Notes under the pieces: model-generated
Databases searched by the model: none
What the model saw: only the letters and a program-made list of their open reading frames with translations
Told to the model about the DNA's origin: nothing
Translations under genes and position numbers: made by a program
Assembly (NCBI GenBank): GCA_034687125.1
Contig: JAQGBZ010000059.1
Coordinates: forward strand, 62,001 to 126,000
Direction of reading: 5' to 3'
Length of the DNA: 64,000 nt
Origin: Neelides folsomi
Lineage: Eukaryota > Arthropoda > Collembola > Neelipleona > Neelidae
Shown here: positions 42,669 through 53,600 of the stretch, one piece after another
How positions within the stretch are numbered: the stretch's first letter is position 1
Layout: the number at the start of each line of letters is the position of its first letter

Positions 42669-43018
42669 TTCGGTTCCAGAGGCGGAAAAAGAGACGGTTG
42701 GGACGAGGAGCGAACAGCCGCTGAGGAGGGAGAGAGGGAAAATGGCTGGCTCTGACTGCCGACGACTCCCTCCACCCACTGACGTCATCCTTCAGCACCC
42801 CCTGGTGGTCATGCCCCGACAACCCTAAACCTCCCCCCGTCGATTCGCCCATTGCCCACGATGCTTCGATGGAACTGAGACCTTAAATGCTGCCAACTCA
42901 AACGCGACTTTCAAAATTCCAATCTGCGATTTCTCATTTTATAAAGCATTACAGTATAGGAAATAGCATTTCCACGTGCATGTGCATAGTGAAAGTTTGA
43001 TTTTGTTGAAATTAAACG
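42669..43018. promoter_or_regulatory. Shared bidirectional promoter region (PP1 and EMG1)
   Basis: Only 350 bp separate the PP1 start codon (minus) from the EMG1 start codon (plus). The PP1-proximal half is GC-rich and the EMG1-proximal half AT-rich. Both genes are housekeeping, which is typical of divergent promoter pairs. No precise core elements are claimed. Confidence 0.55.
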
Positions 43019-44112
43019 ATGCCGAAAAAGCGGAAAGCGGGTGGGAAATTAGGCCATAAACGCCCGGATGAAGAACATGACGACCTGGCGGAGGACGAAG
43101 AGCAAGAGCCGATCCTGGTGGACTTGCCAAAACAAAAGAAATCTAAAATGGTCCCGGAGCAGAAGATCCTTTATGTTGTGCTCGAAGAGGCCCGGCTTGA
43201 GATTGCAAAAGTACGGTTTTTAATTATGATTTCGTTACCTTATTTCTAAATAGGCTAGGCGAAGTATTCAATGGCTTTAGATATTATGAATTTATTAAAA
43301 TATTTATGATTTGTTCTCCATTTTCAGATGGGGGATATTTATAGGCTATTAAATTCCGATGATCACAGACAATTTCTACTGAAAGCTGGAAAAGACCCGG
43401 CTGAATATCGTCCTGACATCACCCATCAATCATTACTCAACCTCTTAGACTCGCCTCTTAACAGGAATGGGAATTTGCGAATTATCATTCGCACGGTCAA
43501 AAACATCCTGATCGAAGTCAATCCACAATGCAGAATCCCGAGAACATTCCCTCGCTTTGCAGGGCTTATGGGTAAAAGATTTAAAAATTAATTTGATTAG
43601 GTTTTAAGCTAATATACAGAATATATTAATATGATACTTAAGATGACATATTTATGATATAATTTGGTTTTAAATTTCAGTTCAATTATTTCACAAGTTG
43701 AAAATCAAAGCAGCAGACTCGGACATGAACCTATTAAAGGTCATTAAGAATCCAATTGTTGATCATTTGCCAATTGATGGACGAAAGATTTTGCTCACCA
43801 AACATTGCGATAATCTTTTAATGACCAACAAAATCCCAGAAAATGATGATCCTGTTGTCGTTATTATTGGGGCAATGGCCAACGGGAGCGTAAGTTTCAT
43901 AATTGTATAAATATTTTTAAATCAGTTCCAACTATAATATATGTTTACAATGACATTACTTAATATTTTAAGTTAATACAAAGCTTTTTTTACTTTAGAT
44001 AAATCCTGATTACGCGAATGAAAAAGCAGCCATTAGCGAGTATCCTCTGAGTGCAGCTTTAGCTTGTGCTAAAGTTTGTTCAGGCTTTGAAGAAAAATGG
44101 GGAGTTCACTAA
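43019..44112 (+). CDS. EMG1: EMG1/NEP1 18S rRNA pseudouridine N1-methyltransferase
   Basis: Nucleolar SPOUT-class methyltransferase that N1-methylates a hypermodified pseudouridine in 18S rRNA and is needed for 40S assembly. Four phase-consistent exons: 43019-43210, 43328-43571, 43681-43889, 43999-44112; 252 residues (human 244). The Lys-rich N-terminus is followed by [86 protein letters not shown] and [20 protein letters not shown], ending EEKWGVH as in the family. [15 protein letters not shown] is the diagnostic rRNA-binding and catalytic block. An AATAAA lies at 44206-44211, about 95 nt after the stop. The gene is head-to-head with PP1 and followed in the same direction by NLE1. Confidence 0.97.
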
Positions 44113-44984
44113 TTAAATCATAATTTGTTCTTCCAGAGTATTGACGCGACAAGTTAATTACTATATTATGTTTACATAATGTTGATTTTTATCTTATCCA
44201 TTTTTAATAAATAGTTTGTATCTCAACTCAAATTGACATGATTTCATCCAAATTCATCAAAATTATTCTCTCATTCATTAACATCAAATCTCACAATCTA
44301 AATGATAACATCTTCATAATACCATATTTTATTAACCAAAAATAAAATCTGAAAGTATCATATTAACATCAATGAAGAGTTGCTTCTATATCCTGTTCAC
44401 CAAGTTCTCTGCAAATTGGACCGACATTTGAAATCTTCACGTGCTGTGGTGGCGTGGTTTTGGTGTTGCTCCTCTCGGTTATTTTTCATCCTTATCGACC
44501 TCGACCTCGACGCTCACTATCTTTGGTTGTAAGAATAGCTTTATTTTTCATCACCAATACGACAATAGAACCCGTTTTAAAAGCGGGGTTTAAAAGAGGT
44601 GGATTTAAGTTAAATTTATTCCTCTCATAAATTTAAGCGTAATACTTTATCGGTATCCGCCAATGATTACCCTTACAATAATTACTTTAGGTCAAAATTG
44701 ATCCTGCAATAAGTCTCTGGTAAAAAGTAGTCATGTAAAATATACTCCGTCAATGTCAATACATATTCTTGGCTAAAAATTTCTCGTGGTCAAAATGTAG
44801 AGTACTTTGTAAATTATTACTTCGGTTTTTTACTCTCAATAATAATTCTTATTGGTTGTAAACCAACCTCTTCATGCTGATGCTTCCTTTAATAAAATCT
44901 AATCCAAATTTAGGTATAAAATTAGTTTCTAGCAGGTCAATTTTTGTCAATTTGCTAAATTAAAACAATCATATTTTAGATAAA
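44113..44984. other. EMG1 3' UTR and NLE1 promoter region
   Basis: About 870 bp, co-oriented genes on both sides. The EMG1 poly(A) signal is at about 44206. A GC-richer patch at about 44440-44530 may be the NLE1 first (5' UTR) exon: a donor-like gttgtaaga follows it, and an acceptor (atattttag) sits just before the NLE1 ATG. Confidence 0.4.
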
Positions 44985-47354
44985 ATGAACGGATTTTCAC
45001 GTTTCGGGGATGGGGAGATGATCACAGTCCAATTTGAAAGTGTCTCGGGGACATTGACGGGCGATCCCCTCTACATCTCAACCAACGCCGTGGTTATGGC
45101 ATTGAAGCAAATGTTAAGCGCGATAAACGAGAAGGTAAATTGAAAATGTCTTCTTAAAATTACTCTTGCTCCATTTTAATTTATTTTATTATTTTATTTT
45201 AATATTTTATTAAAATTTATTCCAGCCGGAAACAGATCCATGTAGTTTCTATGTCAACGGGCAGGAGTTGAATCTATGCATTAAAGAAGCTCTAACGGAA
45301 TCCGACCGCTTTGCTGAAAAGACTGTTAAGATCGTATACCAATACAAAGATCTTTTCATTGTTCGCCCAGTTACCCGATGCACTAGGTATTTAAATATCG
45401 ACATTTCCTCAATACATTAGAGATTGGAATTAGATTAATTGTAAATATATTAATTGTATATTGATGTATATGTAAATTAAATTTTTTAACAATCAGCTCG
45501 ATTCCTGGGCATGCGGAAGCAATTGTGTCAGTCGCCTTCTCTCCAGATGGCAAAAGACTTGCCAGTGGCTCAGGAGACACAACGGTCCGATTCTGGGACC
45601 TGGATACCCAGACTCCCCATTTCGCATCCAGGGGTTATAAAAACTATAATTCTAAATGAAATGAAATATTGAATATGTGTGACCAATCATCTATCATATT
45701 TAAAAGTTCCAAATCTCACTTTGATTTTGTTTGTAGGTCACAAAAATTGGGTAATGGTGGTTTCTTGGGACCCCACCGCCACCAAATTGGCATCTGGATG
45801 CAAAAGGGGGGAGATCATTATCTGGGATGCAGTAAGAGGAGTAAAAATCGGGAAAAGTCTTTTGGGCCACAAAAATACGATCAACGCCATTGTGTGGAAA
45901 CCAGCCCACTTGTATTTAAAAACAAATATTAATATTAAAAATTTTAATGTGTAGTGTTTTCAAAATCACACAAATAATTAATAACTTGAATTTTAGGGAC
46001 GGGAAATGCCGCGAAATTGCAAGTTGTTCAAAAGACATGTCTATTCGATTATGGGACGTCGCGATGGGCAATTGCTTAAAAATTTTGTCCGGTCACACCG
46101 CCAGCATAACTTGTTTGAAATGGGGAGGCTCCAACATTTTGTATTCGGGATCCCAGGATCGTACAATTAAAGCTTGGACACCAGTCGACGCAAGTTCCAA
46201 TAATAATTGACCAAATATTTTAAATGTTTTGCTCAATTAACAATTGTTTTAATGGTAAATAGGGTAGACTGATCACTACCTTCACCGGACATTCTCACTG
46301 GGTCAATTCGATTGCTCTCTCAACCGACTATGCAAGCCAATGTGGTCCTTTTGGACCCAAAAACAAATGGTCCATTTCAGAGGCCTCAACAAGTAAATCA
46401 CTGAACTTTATTTGTCACCTATACATAAGTCTCATAAGTCATGGGTATCATAAATAAATGGTATTTATTTCGAAGGCAACGATATTTGGGAAGCTTCCAA
46501 GACTCGTTATGAAGAATTAGTCGACCCTGACGCTGAAGAGAGGCTCGTCTCAGCATCTGACGACCATACACTTTTTCTATGGGCTCCTTCATCCAGGAAG
46601 CCGATAAGTATATAAATTATATACGATATATTTATATTATTATTAAATTTAATATTAGCTTTAAAGTTAAAAAGGATTGATAAAAATTTTAAATTGTATA
46701 TGAACTTAATTGCAATGATCTTGAAAAATGTATTTTTGAACCATTTTAAGCTCGAATGCATGGCCATTATCTGGAAGTCACCGAAGTTAAATATTCCCCT
46801 GACGGATCCTACATCGTTTCTGCGTCGTTCGACAAAGCTGTCAGGATTTGGAATGCGGCGAACGGAAAGTTTGTAACTTTAAATGCCTAATTAATTATAA
46901 TGCAAGTCTGGTTTTATTATAAAGTGTTATTATATATTTTAAGTTCCATCGCTACTTTGAGAGGCCATGTGCAGCGAGTGTATCAAATTTCCTTCTCGCC
47001 CGATTCTAAAATGTTGATCTCAGGCTCGTCAGATTCAACTCTTAAGCGTAATAACTTTTTATTCCAAGGATAATATAAAATGTTATTATTATTATTGTGT
47101 ATTTGCTCAAACTTGTATTTCAACCCAGTATGGAACATGTCGAACTTTAATTTGGAAAGCGACCTTCCTGGGCATGATGATGAAGTATACGCTGTTGACT
47201 GGTCACCTGATGGTCAGGTTGTTGCCTCTGGAGGCAAGGATAAAGTTCTCAAACTGTAATACATTAATATTTAATTACACTTATTATAATATCAATCTAA
47301 ATACTTAATTTACACTTTAAATTTACACATTACTTTTTAAGGTGGAAATATTGA
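44985..47354 (+). CDS. NLE1: Notchless (NLE1), WD40 60S ribosome-assembly factor
   Basis: Nucleolar WD40 protein whose UBL-like N-terminus binds the AAA+ ATPase MDN1/Rea1 during pre-60S maturation; first described as a Notch modulator in fly. Eleven phase-consistent exons: 44985-45134, 45226-45386, 45497-45633, 45737-45911, 45997-46189, 46263-46392, 46476-46607, 46751-46868, 46944-47047, 47129-47255, 47342-47354; 479 residues (human 485). N-terminal domain to about residue 100 ending [14 protein letters not shown], then WD40 repeats: [123 protein letters not shown]. The intron after exon 5 is GC-AG. The last coding exon is only 13 nt (ending LWKY-stop), and a diverged tandem copy of it lies downstream. 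Confidence 0.96.
46190..46262 (+). other. GC-AG intron in NLE1
   Basis: The reading frame goes from WTPVD (ending 46189) to GRLITTF (from 46263), matching the family, only if the intron begins gcaagt and ends atag. A GT donor in this area leaves a stop or shifts frame. gcaagt is the standard context of the minor GC-AG class. Confidence 0.8.
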
Positions 47355-47556
47355 AATTCTCACATGGCGTCCTGTTTAAGCATTGCATTTCAATATTCAA
47401 GACTTGCTACTATATTGTATGAAGTGAAGTGAAATGTGAAAGTGCGTATATATTATATTATCAAATTCTAGCACATTAATGTTTAATTATATTTCAATTT
47501 ATCAATCTAAATACTTAATTTATATTATAAATTTACACATTGCTTTTAGGTGGAGA
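47256..47556 (+). repeat. Tandem duplication of the NLE1 last intron and terminal exon
   Basis: The segment 47256-47345 (starting gtaatacattaatatttaat, containing atcaatctaaatacttaatt, ending ttaaggtgga) recurs in diverged form at about 47468-47552, ending ttttaggtgga. The second copy keeps an acceptor and the first in-frame residues, so it could serve as an alternative terminal exon encoding LWRILICLNDADL-stop instead of LWKY-stop. Confidence 0.8.
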
Positions 47557-48071
47557 ATCCTAATATGTTTAAATGATGCAGACTTGTGATATTTTTCACT
47601 TTTGGATCCAGAAGGAAATATTTCCAATAAAAATATTGCTATTATTCAGAAAATAGAAAAAAAATGATCTACCCAAAACGTGTCTTATTTTTTAATTATG
47701 TCAATATTTTAAGTTTTACTGTAATTAAAGAACTTGACTAATTTATTATAAAACTTAAAATTAAAGCTCTAAACTTACCGATTTCTATGTTGGTTTCTAT
47801 ATATATGACTTAACAGTGCACACTATTATGTATATGTATGTTATTTATTTGCCTTTTTTACCTTGTCCTAAAGTTGGTTTTATTAAAATATGTAATGCAA
47901 TAAAACTCAGTGACCTATATTATACATTATTTAAATGATCAAAATCATGTAAACTTCGAATGAGTAAAACGTTATATAATTAAAGGAATATTTATTGGAG
48001 AGGAAAAATGCCCATTTGAATCATAATTATAATTAGCAAAAAAAACTTGCAACAACTATATATATGAAACT
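47557..48071. other. Convergent 3' region between NLE1 and the carnitine carrier
   Basis: About 500 bp of AT-rich sequence where the two genes converge. AATAAA motifs for the plus strand occur at 47626-47631 and 47899-47904. No coding exon is seen. Confidence 0.5.
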
Positions 48072-51000
48072 TTAAGGCGCTATGTAATTGAGGAACTTCA
48101 GGGCTAACTCGAATCCCATAAAACAAGCCGCATTTGCTGGAAAAGCTCGAAGTAACACCGGTGTGGCTCCTTTGTACAACGCTTTCGGCCCTTCGTTCTT
48201 CATCATTTCAGCAAATACATCGCGGACGCCTCGGGGATAAGAACCAGCAGGAGCTAAAAGAAATTTAAAATAATTATTACTAAAAAATACAATATTTTAA
48301 TATCACTAAAATTAAATTATCTCAACAGTGGAGATTTTAATTTTATTGTATATATTCCATTTCAATATTATCTAACATATCGCCATATTTAAAAAATGAA
48401 ATTCCAGGCTTCTTACCAGTTTGAAGTCGACTTTTAATGACGTCTGCTGGCAATGCAACGATCCAATTTAAAATCCCAGCCATCCCTCCAGCAAACAGAG
48501 TTTGGAATGGGCTGAGGGTTTTGGATCCTTCGGGGTTCATGTAATGTTTTAACCACTCGTAAGTCATGAAGTACATCCCACTGGCTGGTACATCTACAAA
48601 ATGACAATTATTAATGGTCTTGCTATACTAAATATTAACTCATTATTTTCTCCTATTCATTAATAAACTGAATATTTAGACTAAAAGTATATAATACTTA
48701 CAAGCATTTTGTCCGCCATATTAGTTAATGAAATATGCAATCTAATATTATATAAGTGTGTACAATGTAAGTGTTATGATATAAATATTGAATGTTATTG
48801 TGAGATGTTTCATACAAAGGTTGTAAGTCTTGTAGGGAAAGATAAAGAAGAGGAAAACGATTTCCGTTGGGGTTCAGTTCATCTTGGAAAGCGATTAAAG
48901 AGAGATGCAATGGAGTTTATTCAACTGTGCATTTTACTCGTTTTAGCAATTCCACTAAAGGTAATAATTGAATTGAAATGCTCGATGGCCACCGGTTTTA
49001 ATTAATTGGAATGTAAAGGTATGGAGTTGCCCATCAGACTGCATTTGTTACAAGGACTCTTTAGCCAATCTGGAATCTTGGCAATGGACGCAAGGAGAAG
49101 AAATTGAAGATGTTCAATTTGTTAATAACGAAGTAAGCTCAATAACATTTACAACTCCAAAGTGGAAATTACGTAAAAATCATCTTAAAACTAAAATATT
49201 AAATCCGATAAAAAATCTAAATTAAATCTATTAAAAAATAGGTAATGCGAAATGTTGAAATCGGTGTAAATCATGAAATTTTAGAAACCGTTACTTGCAT
49301 TATAAGAAGCTCCAATTTGAGTTTTCTGACAAAAATCCCACCAACGACTAAGGTAAGCTCACATGTTATGAATTCCTTGCTTCTAACAATTTAATGTATT
49401 TTACACCATAATTACATTTTATATTTATAAGTACCTACTACAATACATATTATGTGTATATTTAATATTAATGCAAAATAAACTTATGGGCTTTATAAAT
49501 TTTAGATTCTTTCCCTCCTTCAATCTGAAGGGTCAGGAAAGGTGAAATTGAAAAGATCAGATTTGGAATCGTTGAGTTCATTACAAGGACTGAAAGTGCA
49601 AGGAACGTCCAGTGGGGCCTTGTCACTTTTGCCGCTTGAAGGATTGAATTCTCTTCGTTTCCTCACTTTGGAAAACATCATGATTGACTCTTTTTCCAAC
49701 CAAATTCCTCTTGATCATCAATCAACAAAAAAAATACTCGAGAATGAAATTAAGCTGATGGAACCGAAAGAAATCCTTCCCTACAGCGAGTTCAAAAAGA
49801 AGTCCTGGGCCAAATTGGTCTTCAACAACCTTCCCGATTTGGCCCAATTGAGAATTTCCAAGTGTGACATGGGGGAAATGAGTGTAGACATGTTTCACAA
49901 CCTCTCCAGTTTGACCTTCCTCCTTCTGGAAGAAAACGAACTCCATTTCCTCCCCGATTTCCTCTTTTACTCGACCCCGTCCTTGGCACGACTCTCGCTC
50001 TCAAAGAATAAAATCCTTTCCTTGGGCACAGTGGGACTGGCTGGGCTGCTAAGCTTAAAATCCCTAGATATGAGCAGGAACAACATTACACATCTTTCAG
50101 AACTTTCGCTCCCGCCGTTCCCGCTATTGGAAACTGCAGATTTCAGGTTCAATCCCATCGAAACGGTTTTTCCAAATACGTTTGAAGTCATGAATTCTAC
50201 CAAAACTCTGTTGATTGGAGGCCCAGACGTGGCTCTTCGGTTTTATCCTTCTTCTTTTGCTGGCCTGACTTCTCTCCTTCACCTCACTTTGAATAATGTG
50301 GAGATCCCGGGATTGGAAAAAGCCATGCTGGTCGGAATGCCAAATCTTAAATTTTTGAAAATGAATGGGAAGATCAGGAAGATCATATTTGATGCTTTCA
50401 CCGAAGTCCCGAATCTCGAGCGCCTCATTTTAAAAGGCTGTCTAATGAAAAAAATATCAATGGATGGATTTGTCGGACTCAGGAGCCTCCTGACCCTTGA
50501 CCTCTCAAAGAACAAATTGACTTCCCTTCCGCCTGGAATCTTCGATGATCAAACATCCCTAAGAGAATTGTACTTACAGGAAAATCAAATTACGAATTTC
50601 CCTTTCTCCATTTTGATTCTTTCACCTCTGAAGATGGTGAGATTGGATGGGAATCCTTTAGATTGTTCCGCTTGTGACTTTCCTCAATTCAACTCCATCC
50701 TCCATGTGGTCAAACGGGTGGGATTTGAGAAAAACAATTGTTCGTATGAGGAAAAGAATTGTAAGAAATCACACGTCATGAAGGAAACCTACACATTTGA
50801 AAAACGGGTTTCTCCTATCTGCAATTCCCCAATTGAGCTGAAAGGCAAAACGGTTTTCCAACTTGTTCAAAAGCAACTAAATGGAAAATGTTTAAATGCC
50901 ACTGTGAAGGAGCGAATAGAAAAAATTTCAAAAAATTATTCTAGAACGAAAAGTACTACTGCCCAGCCTTTAGTTCACCCATCACCCAACACCGTTCTGC

Positions 51001-52130
51001 TCAACAGGATCGAGATGAAGTTGAAGAAGTTGACCGAAGACGAGGGAAAGCCGCCCAAGGAGACGAAGAACGAAATTCCGCTCAAAACACCGCTCTCCAC
51101 TTCCTTCAATCCTCTGAGTGAAATCGAGAGGGTGGAAAAGAGCCTGAGCTCTGAAAGAACCTTTGACCCTCCACAACCCACCGGAGAAATTAAATTATCC
51201 AAAAAGGCCAAATTAGCCAAATATTGGAAGTTGAAGCAAAAGCTTGAGCAACTCCGAGACTCACCTCTTAAGAGGGTGGCACAGGTGCCTTTGTAAATGC
51301 TTCGAATGCCTCCTTCCCTAATTAATTGAGCACCGCAGTCGATCGGGCCGTTGTATTTAACAGCCGCTCCGCTCCCTTGCTGGACCTAAACAAAATTAAA
51401 ATGTGAAAAATTCTGGAATTTCTTTCTATTAAAATGCCTTTGTTGAATATGTTTTATAAATGTTTTGGTTACTTGGAGCAAGCACTTGATTCTTTCACCG
51501 GGTGTCATTACAATTGTAGTCATCACACCGGAAATCGTCCCTGCGAAAAACATTTGTGTAGCCGAGAGTCGCTGATTTGGAGCGTTTCCACGCCCCACGA
51601 TGTCTTTCCCAACTCCGTAACCGAAAAAGCTGAGGGCAAAAATTGGTGCAACTCCAGCAATTGGTGCAGCCATTCCTGCAAAACACAATAATTATTTTAA
51701 AATCAATAATATGATATATGAAGTTATAATTATATATTATTACATATAATATAGTATAAGATGCATACTACATGATTATATTTATGTGATTTAAAGTACC
51801 TTTATAAAGACCTTTAACGCCTTCATTCTTGATAATTTTTCTGAAGCAATCATAAGTTCCGGCGTACTTTGGCTTGCCATCAACCAGGCTTTGAGTTTGG
51901 AGTCTCACCTGTGCATGTACATGATAAGTGAATACATTAAGACCGGAAATAATAGAAGTAATAATTGTTTGAAAGGCCTTTAAACTTAATTATTTTACAA
52001 TGATAGTGATAAAGTTAATTAGAATGTATTAAACCTTAATTGTATCAAGAGGATGACCAGTAAAGACAAGGCAAACTCCTCCAAAACCACCAGCAAAAAA
52101 GTTCTTAACAGGACTGATCTGTTCACCCAT
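48072..52130 (-). CDS. SLC25A20: Mitochondrial carnitine/acylcarnitine carrier (SLC25A20 type)
   Basis: Inner-membrane antiporter exchanging acylcarnitines for carnitine for fatty-acid oxidation. Six phase-consistent exons: 52130-52035, 51908-51800, 51675-51473, 51385-51265, 48593-48417, 48253-48072; 295 residues (human 301). The three carrier signatures are present: [24 protein letters not shown] and [12 protein letters not shown], each about 100 residues apart. Subfamily blocks: [86 protein letters not shown]. The ATG follows an acceptor-like ttttag, so a 5' UTR intron is likely. The fourth intron (48594-51264) contains an entire LRR gene on the opposite strand, and exon 51385-51265 overlaps the coding end of that gene by 32 bp. 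Confidence 0.96.
48910..51296 (+). CDS. Secreted leucine-rich repeat protein nested in the carnitine carrier gene
   Basis: Four phase-0 exons: 48910-48960, 49019-49132, 49242-49352, 49506-51296; 688 residues. A signal peptide ([17 protein letters not shown]) is followed by an LRRNT-type CPSDCICY, then about 12 LRRs with LxxLxLxxN cores ([77 protein letters not shown]), and an LRRCT from about residue 475 ([10 protein letters not shown], then two Cys in [10 protein letters not shown]). No transmembrane segment is visible; the tail of about 170 residues is polar and Lys-rich, ending in a short helical stretch. It is probably extracellular; I cannot assign an orthologue. It lies antisense inside the fourth intron of the carrier gene. 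If the last long exon is unspliced, its final 32 bp (codons [13 protein letters not shown]) overlap a carrier coding exon; an unseen earlier splice could avoid this. Confidence 0.85.
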
Positions 52131-53083
52131 CTAAAACAAATAAAATCATTATTTATTAACTACAGATATTAATTAATAATTTTAAATATGAATAAAAAAT
52201 AAATCTGCAAGTTACGCTTTTTCTCTTATATGTTTCACCTTTACAGTTATTTTATCTGTAATATATCTCCATATTTTGCATACATGTGTATTTAATATTA
52301 CCTTGATTCTTGAGTATAACGATGTGGACTTTGTTAATCACGAAGATGTTTGAATTTAGATGACAGCCGGCTAAATTGAAGTGTCAATCACAGATTCGAA
52401 TCTGTTGAAGTATTGAAGCTGATGAGACTGATGATTGTCTAAAGTTAAGAATTTGTAAATGGTAAAAGTAAATTAATTTAAAATGTATTAGGGGAAAAGA
52501 AGCGAGTTTTTTCTTATGGAGTCAAAAGTCCAACTGTTGGACTTCAATCCAACAATTTATTTGATCTTCTCCCAAAAGACCTTTGGACTTGAATTCTTTG
52601 GTATATTCCACGATCTAGGTGGTAGAGCAGCTGAATTGTCAATTGTCACGCAATGCCAATGACCAATAATCCCCCAAGGATTCTTAATGGAATTACCAAA
52701 AAATAGTAAAGTAAAGCATACCTCATTAATTAATTAAAATATAAATGACCACTCTTCATTTTGATTTAAATGTCTTTGACATATATTTAAAGGTAGAGGT
52801 GAAGGTTGTTCAATTGTTAACATGGGAATATTGAGACAATTTGTCTCACTCTATTTCAGCAACATGATAAAGCCTGGGTCTGATCCACATTTATAAATCC
52901 CGGTGGTGGGGATTTACTCTCAGACCATGCCTCAGGCCTCAGAGGCTTTTTCTGGACCAGCACGAGCTTGCCAATGTAACGAGGCTCCCAAATAAATCCG
53001 ATTTTCTCCCGAATAAAAGATTGACAACTCATCTCTGAATAATTTTCGCATCAACCGTGATCTTACTTATCGTCTAGCCTATA
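52131..53083. promoter_or_regulatory. Divergent promoter region between carnitine carrier and the unrecognised gene
   Basis: About 950 bp between the carrier ATG (minus) and the first ATG of the downstream gene (plus). It should contain both promoters and the non-coding first exon of the carrier. From about 52830 onward it belongs to the first copy of a diverged duplication described at 52830-53600. No coding sequence is seen. Confidence 0.4.
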
Positions 53084-53600
53084 ATGAAGACCGGTGAGTA
53101 ATTTCGACCATTTTTATCCACTTTTAATTGTTGGCTTCATGTAGCACATTGCAGAGTAGCGAAGGCGGGCAATGGTCATTTGTTTCCAATAATGTTATAA
53201 AGCTCACTGGTTTTACAACGTAAAATTGAATGATGTTAAATAATTGACATCCTTATTCATGTCATTGTCAATTGACACTTTTAACGTATAGATTAGTGGT
53301 ACAAGTACAATTGATCCGGGGGATTGAGAGACAATGTGTCTCATCTATCAAGGGGATAAAAGCCGGTTCGTGTCTCTTATAATTCGCGGTGAGGAGAACT
53401 CAAATCCTTTTCAACAAGGCAGAAAGCAGAATGGCAGAATCGACTGTAAAACCTCTCCCGAATTAATCGAGTTTTCTCATAAATTAAAGATTGACAATCG
53501 TCATCCAAGTGTTTTTTTAATTGAGTAACGTTAGATCTATCGTCTGACACTATTTTCAAATGGGTGAGTGGTTTTGAGCAAATTTTAATTCATTTTCAAT
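52830..53600. repeat. Diverged tandem duplication of promoter and first exon
   Basis: Two blocks of about 270-300 bp align with each other: from about 52833 (gagacaatttgtctcactct) and from about 53327 (gagagacaatgtgtctcatc). Shared landmarks in order are ccggt near the start, gattttctcccgaataaaagattgacaa against gagttttctcataaattaaagattgacaa, cttatcgtcta against tctatcgtctg, then an ATG and a gtgagt donor 4-10 nt later, followed by similar intron starts. The identity is partial, so the duplication is old. Confidence 0.65.
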
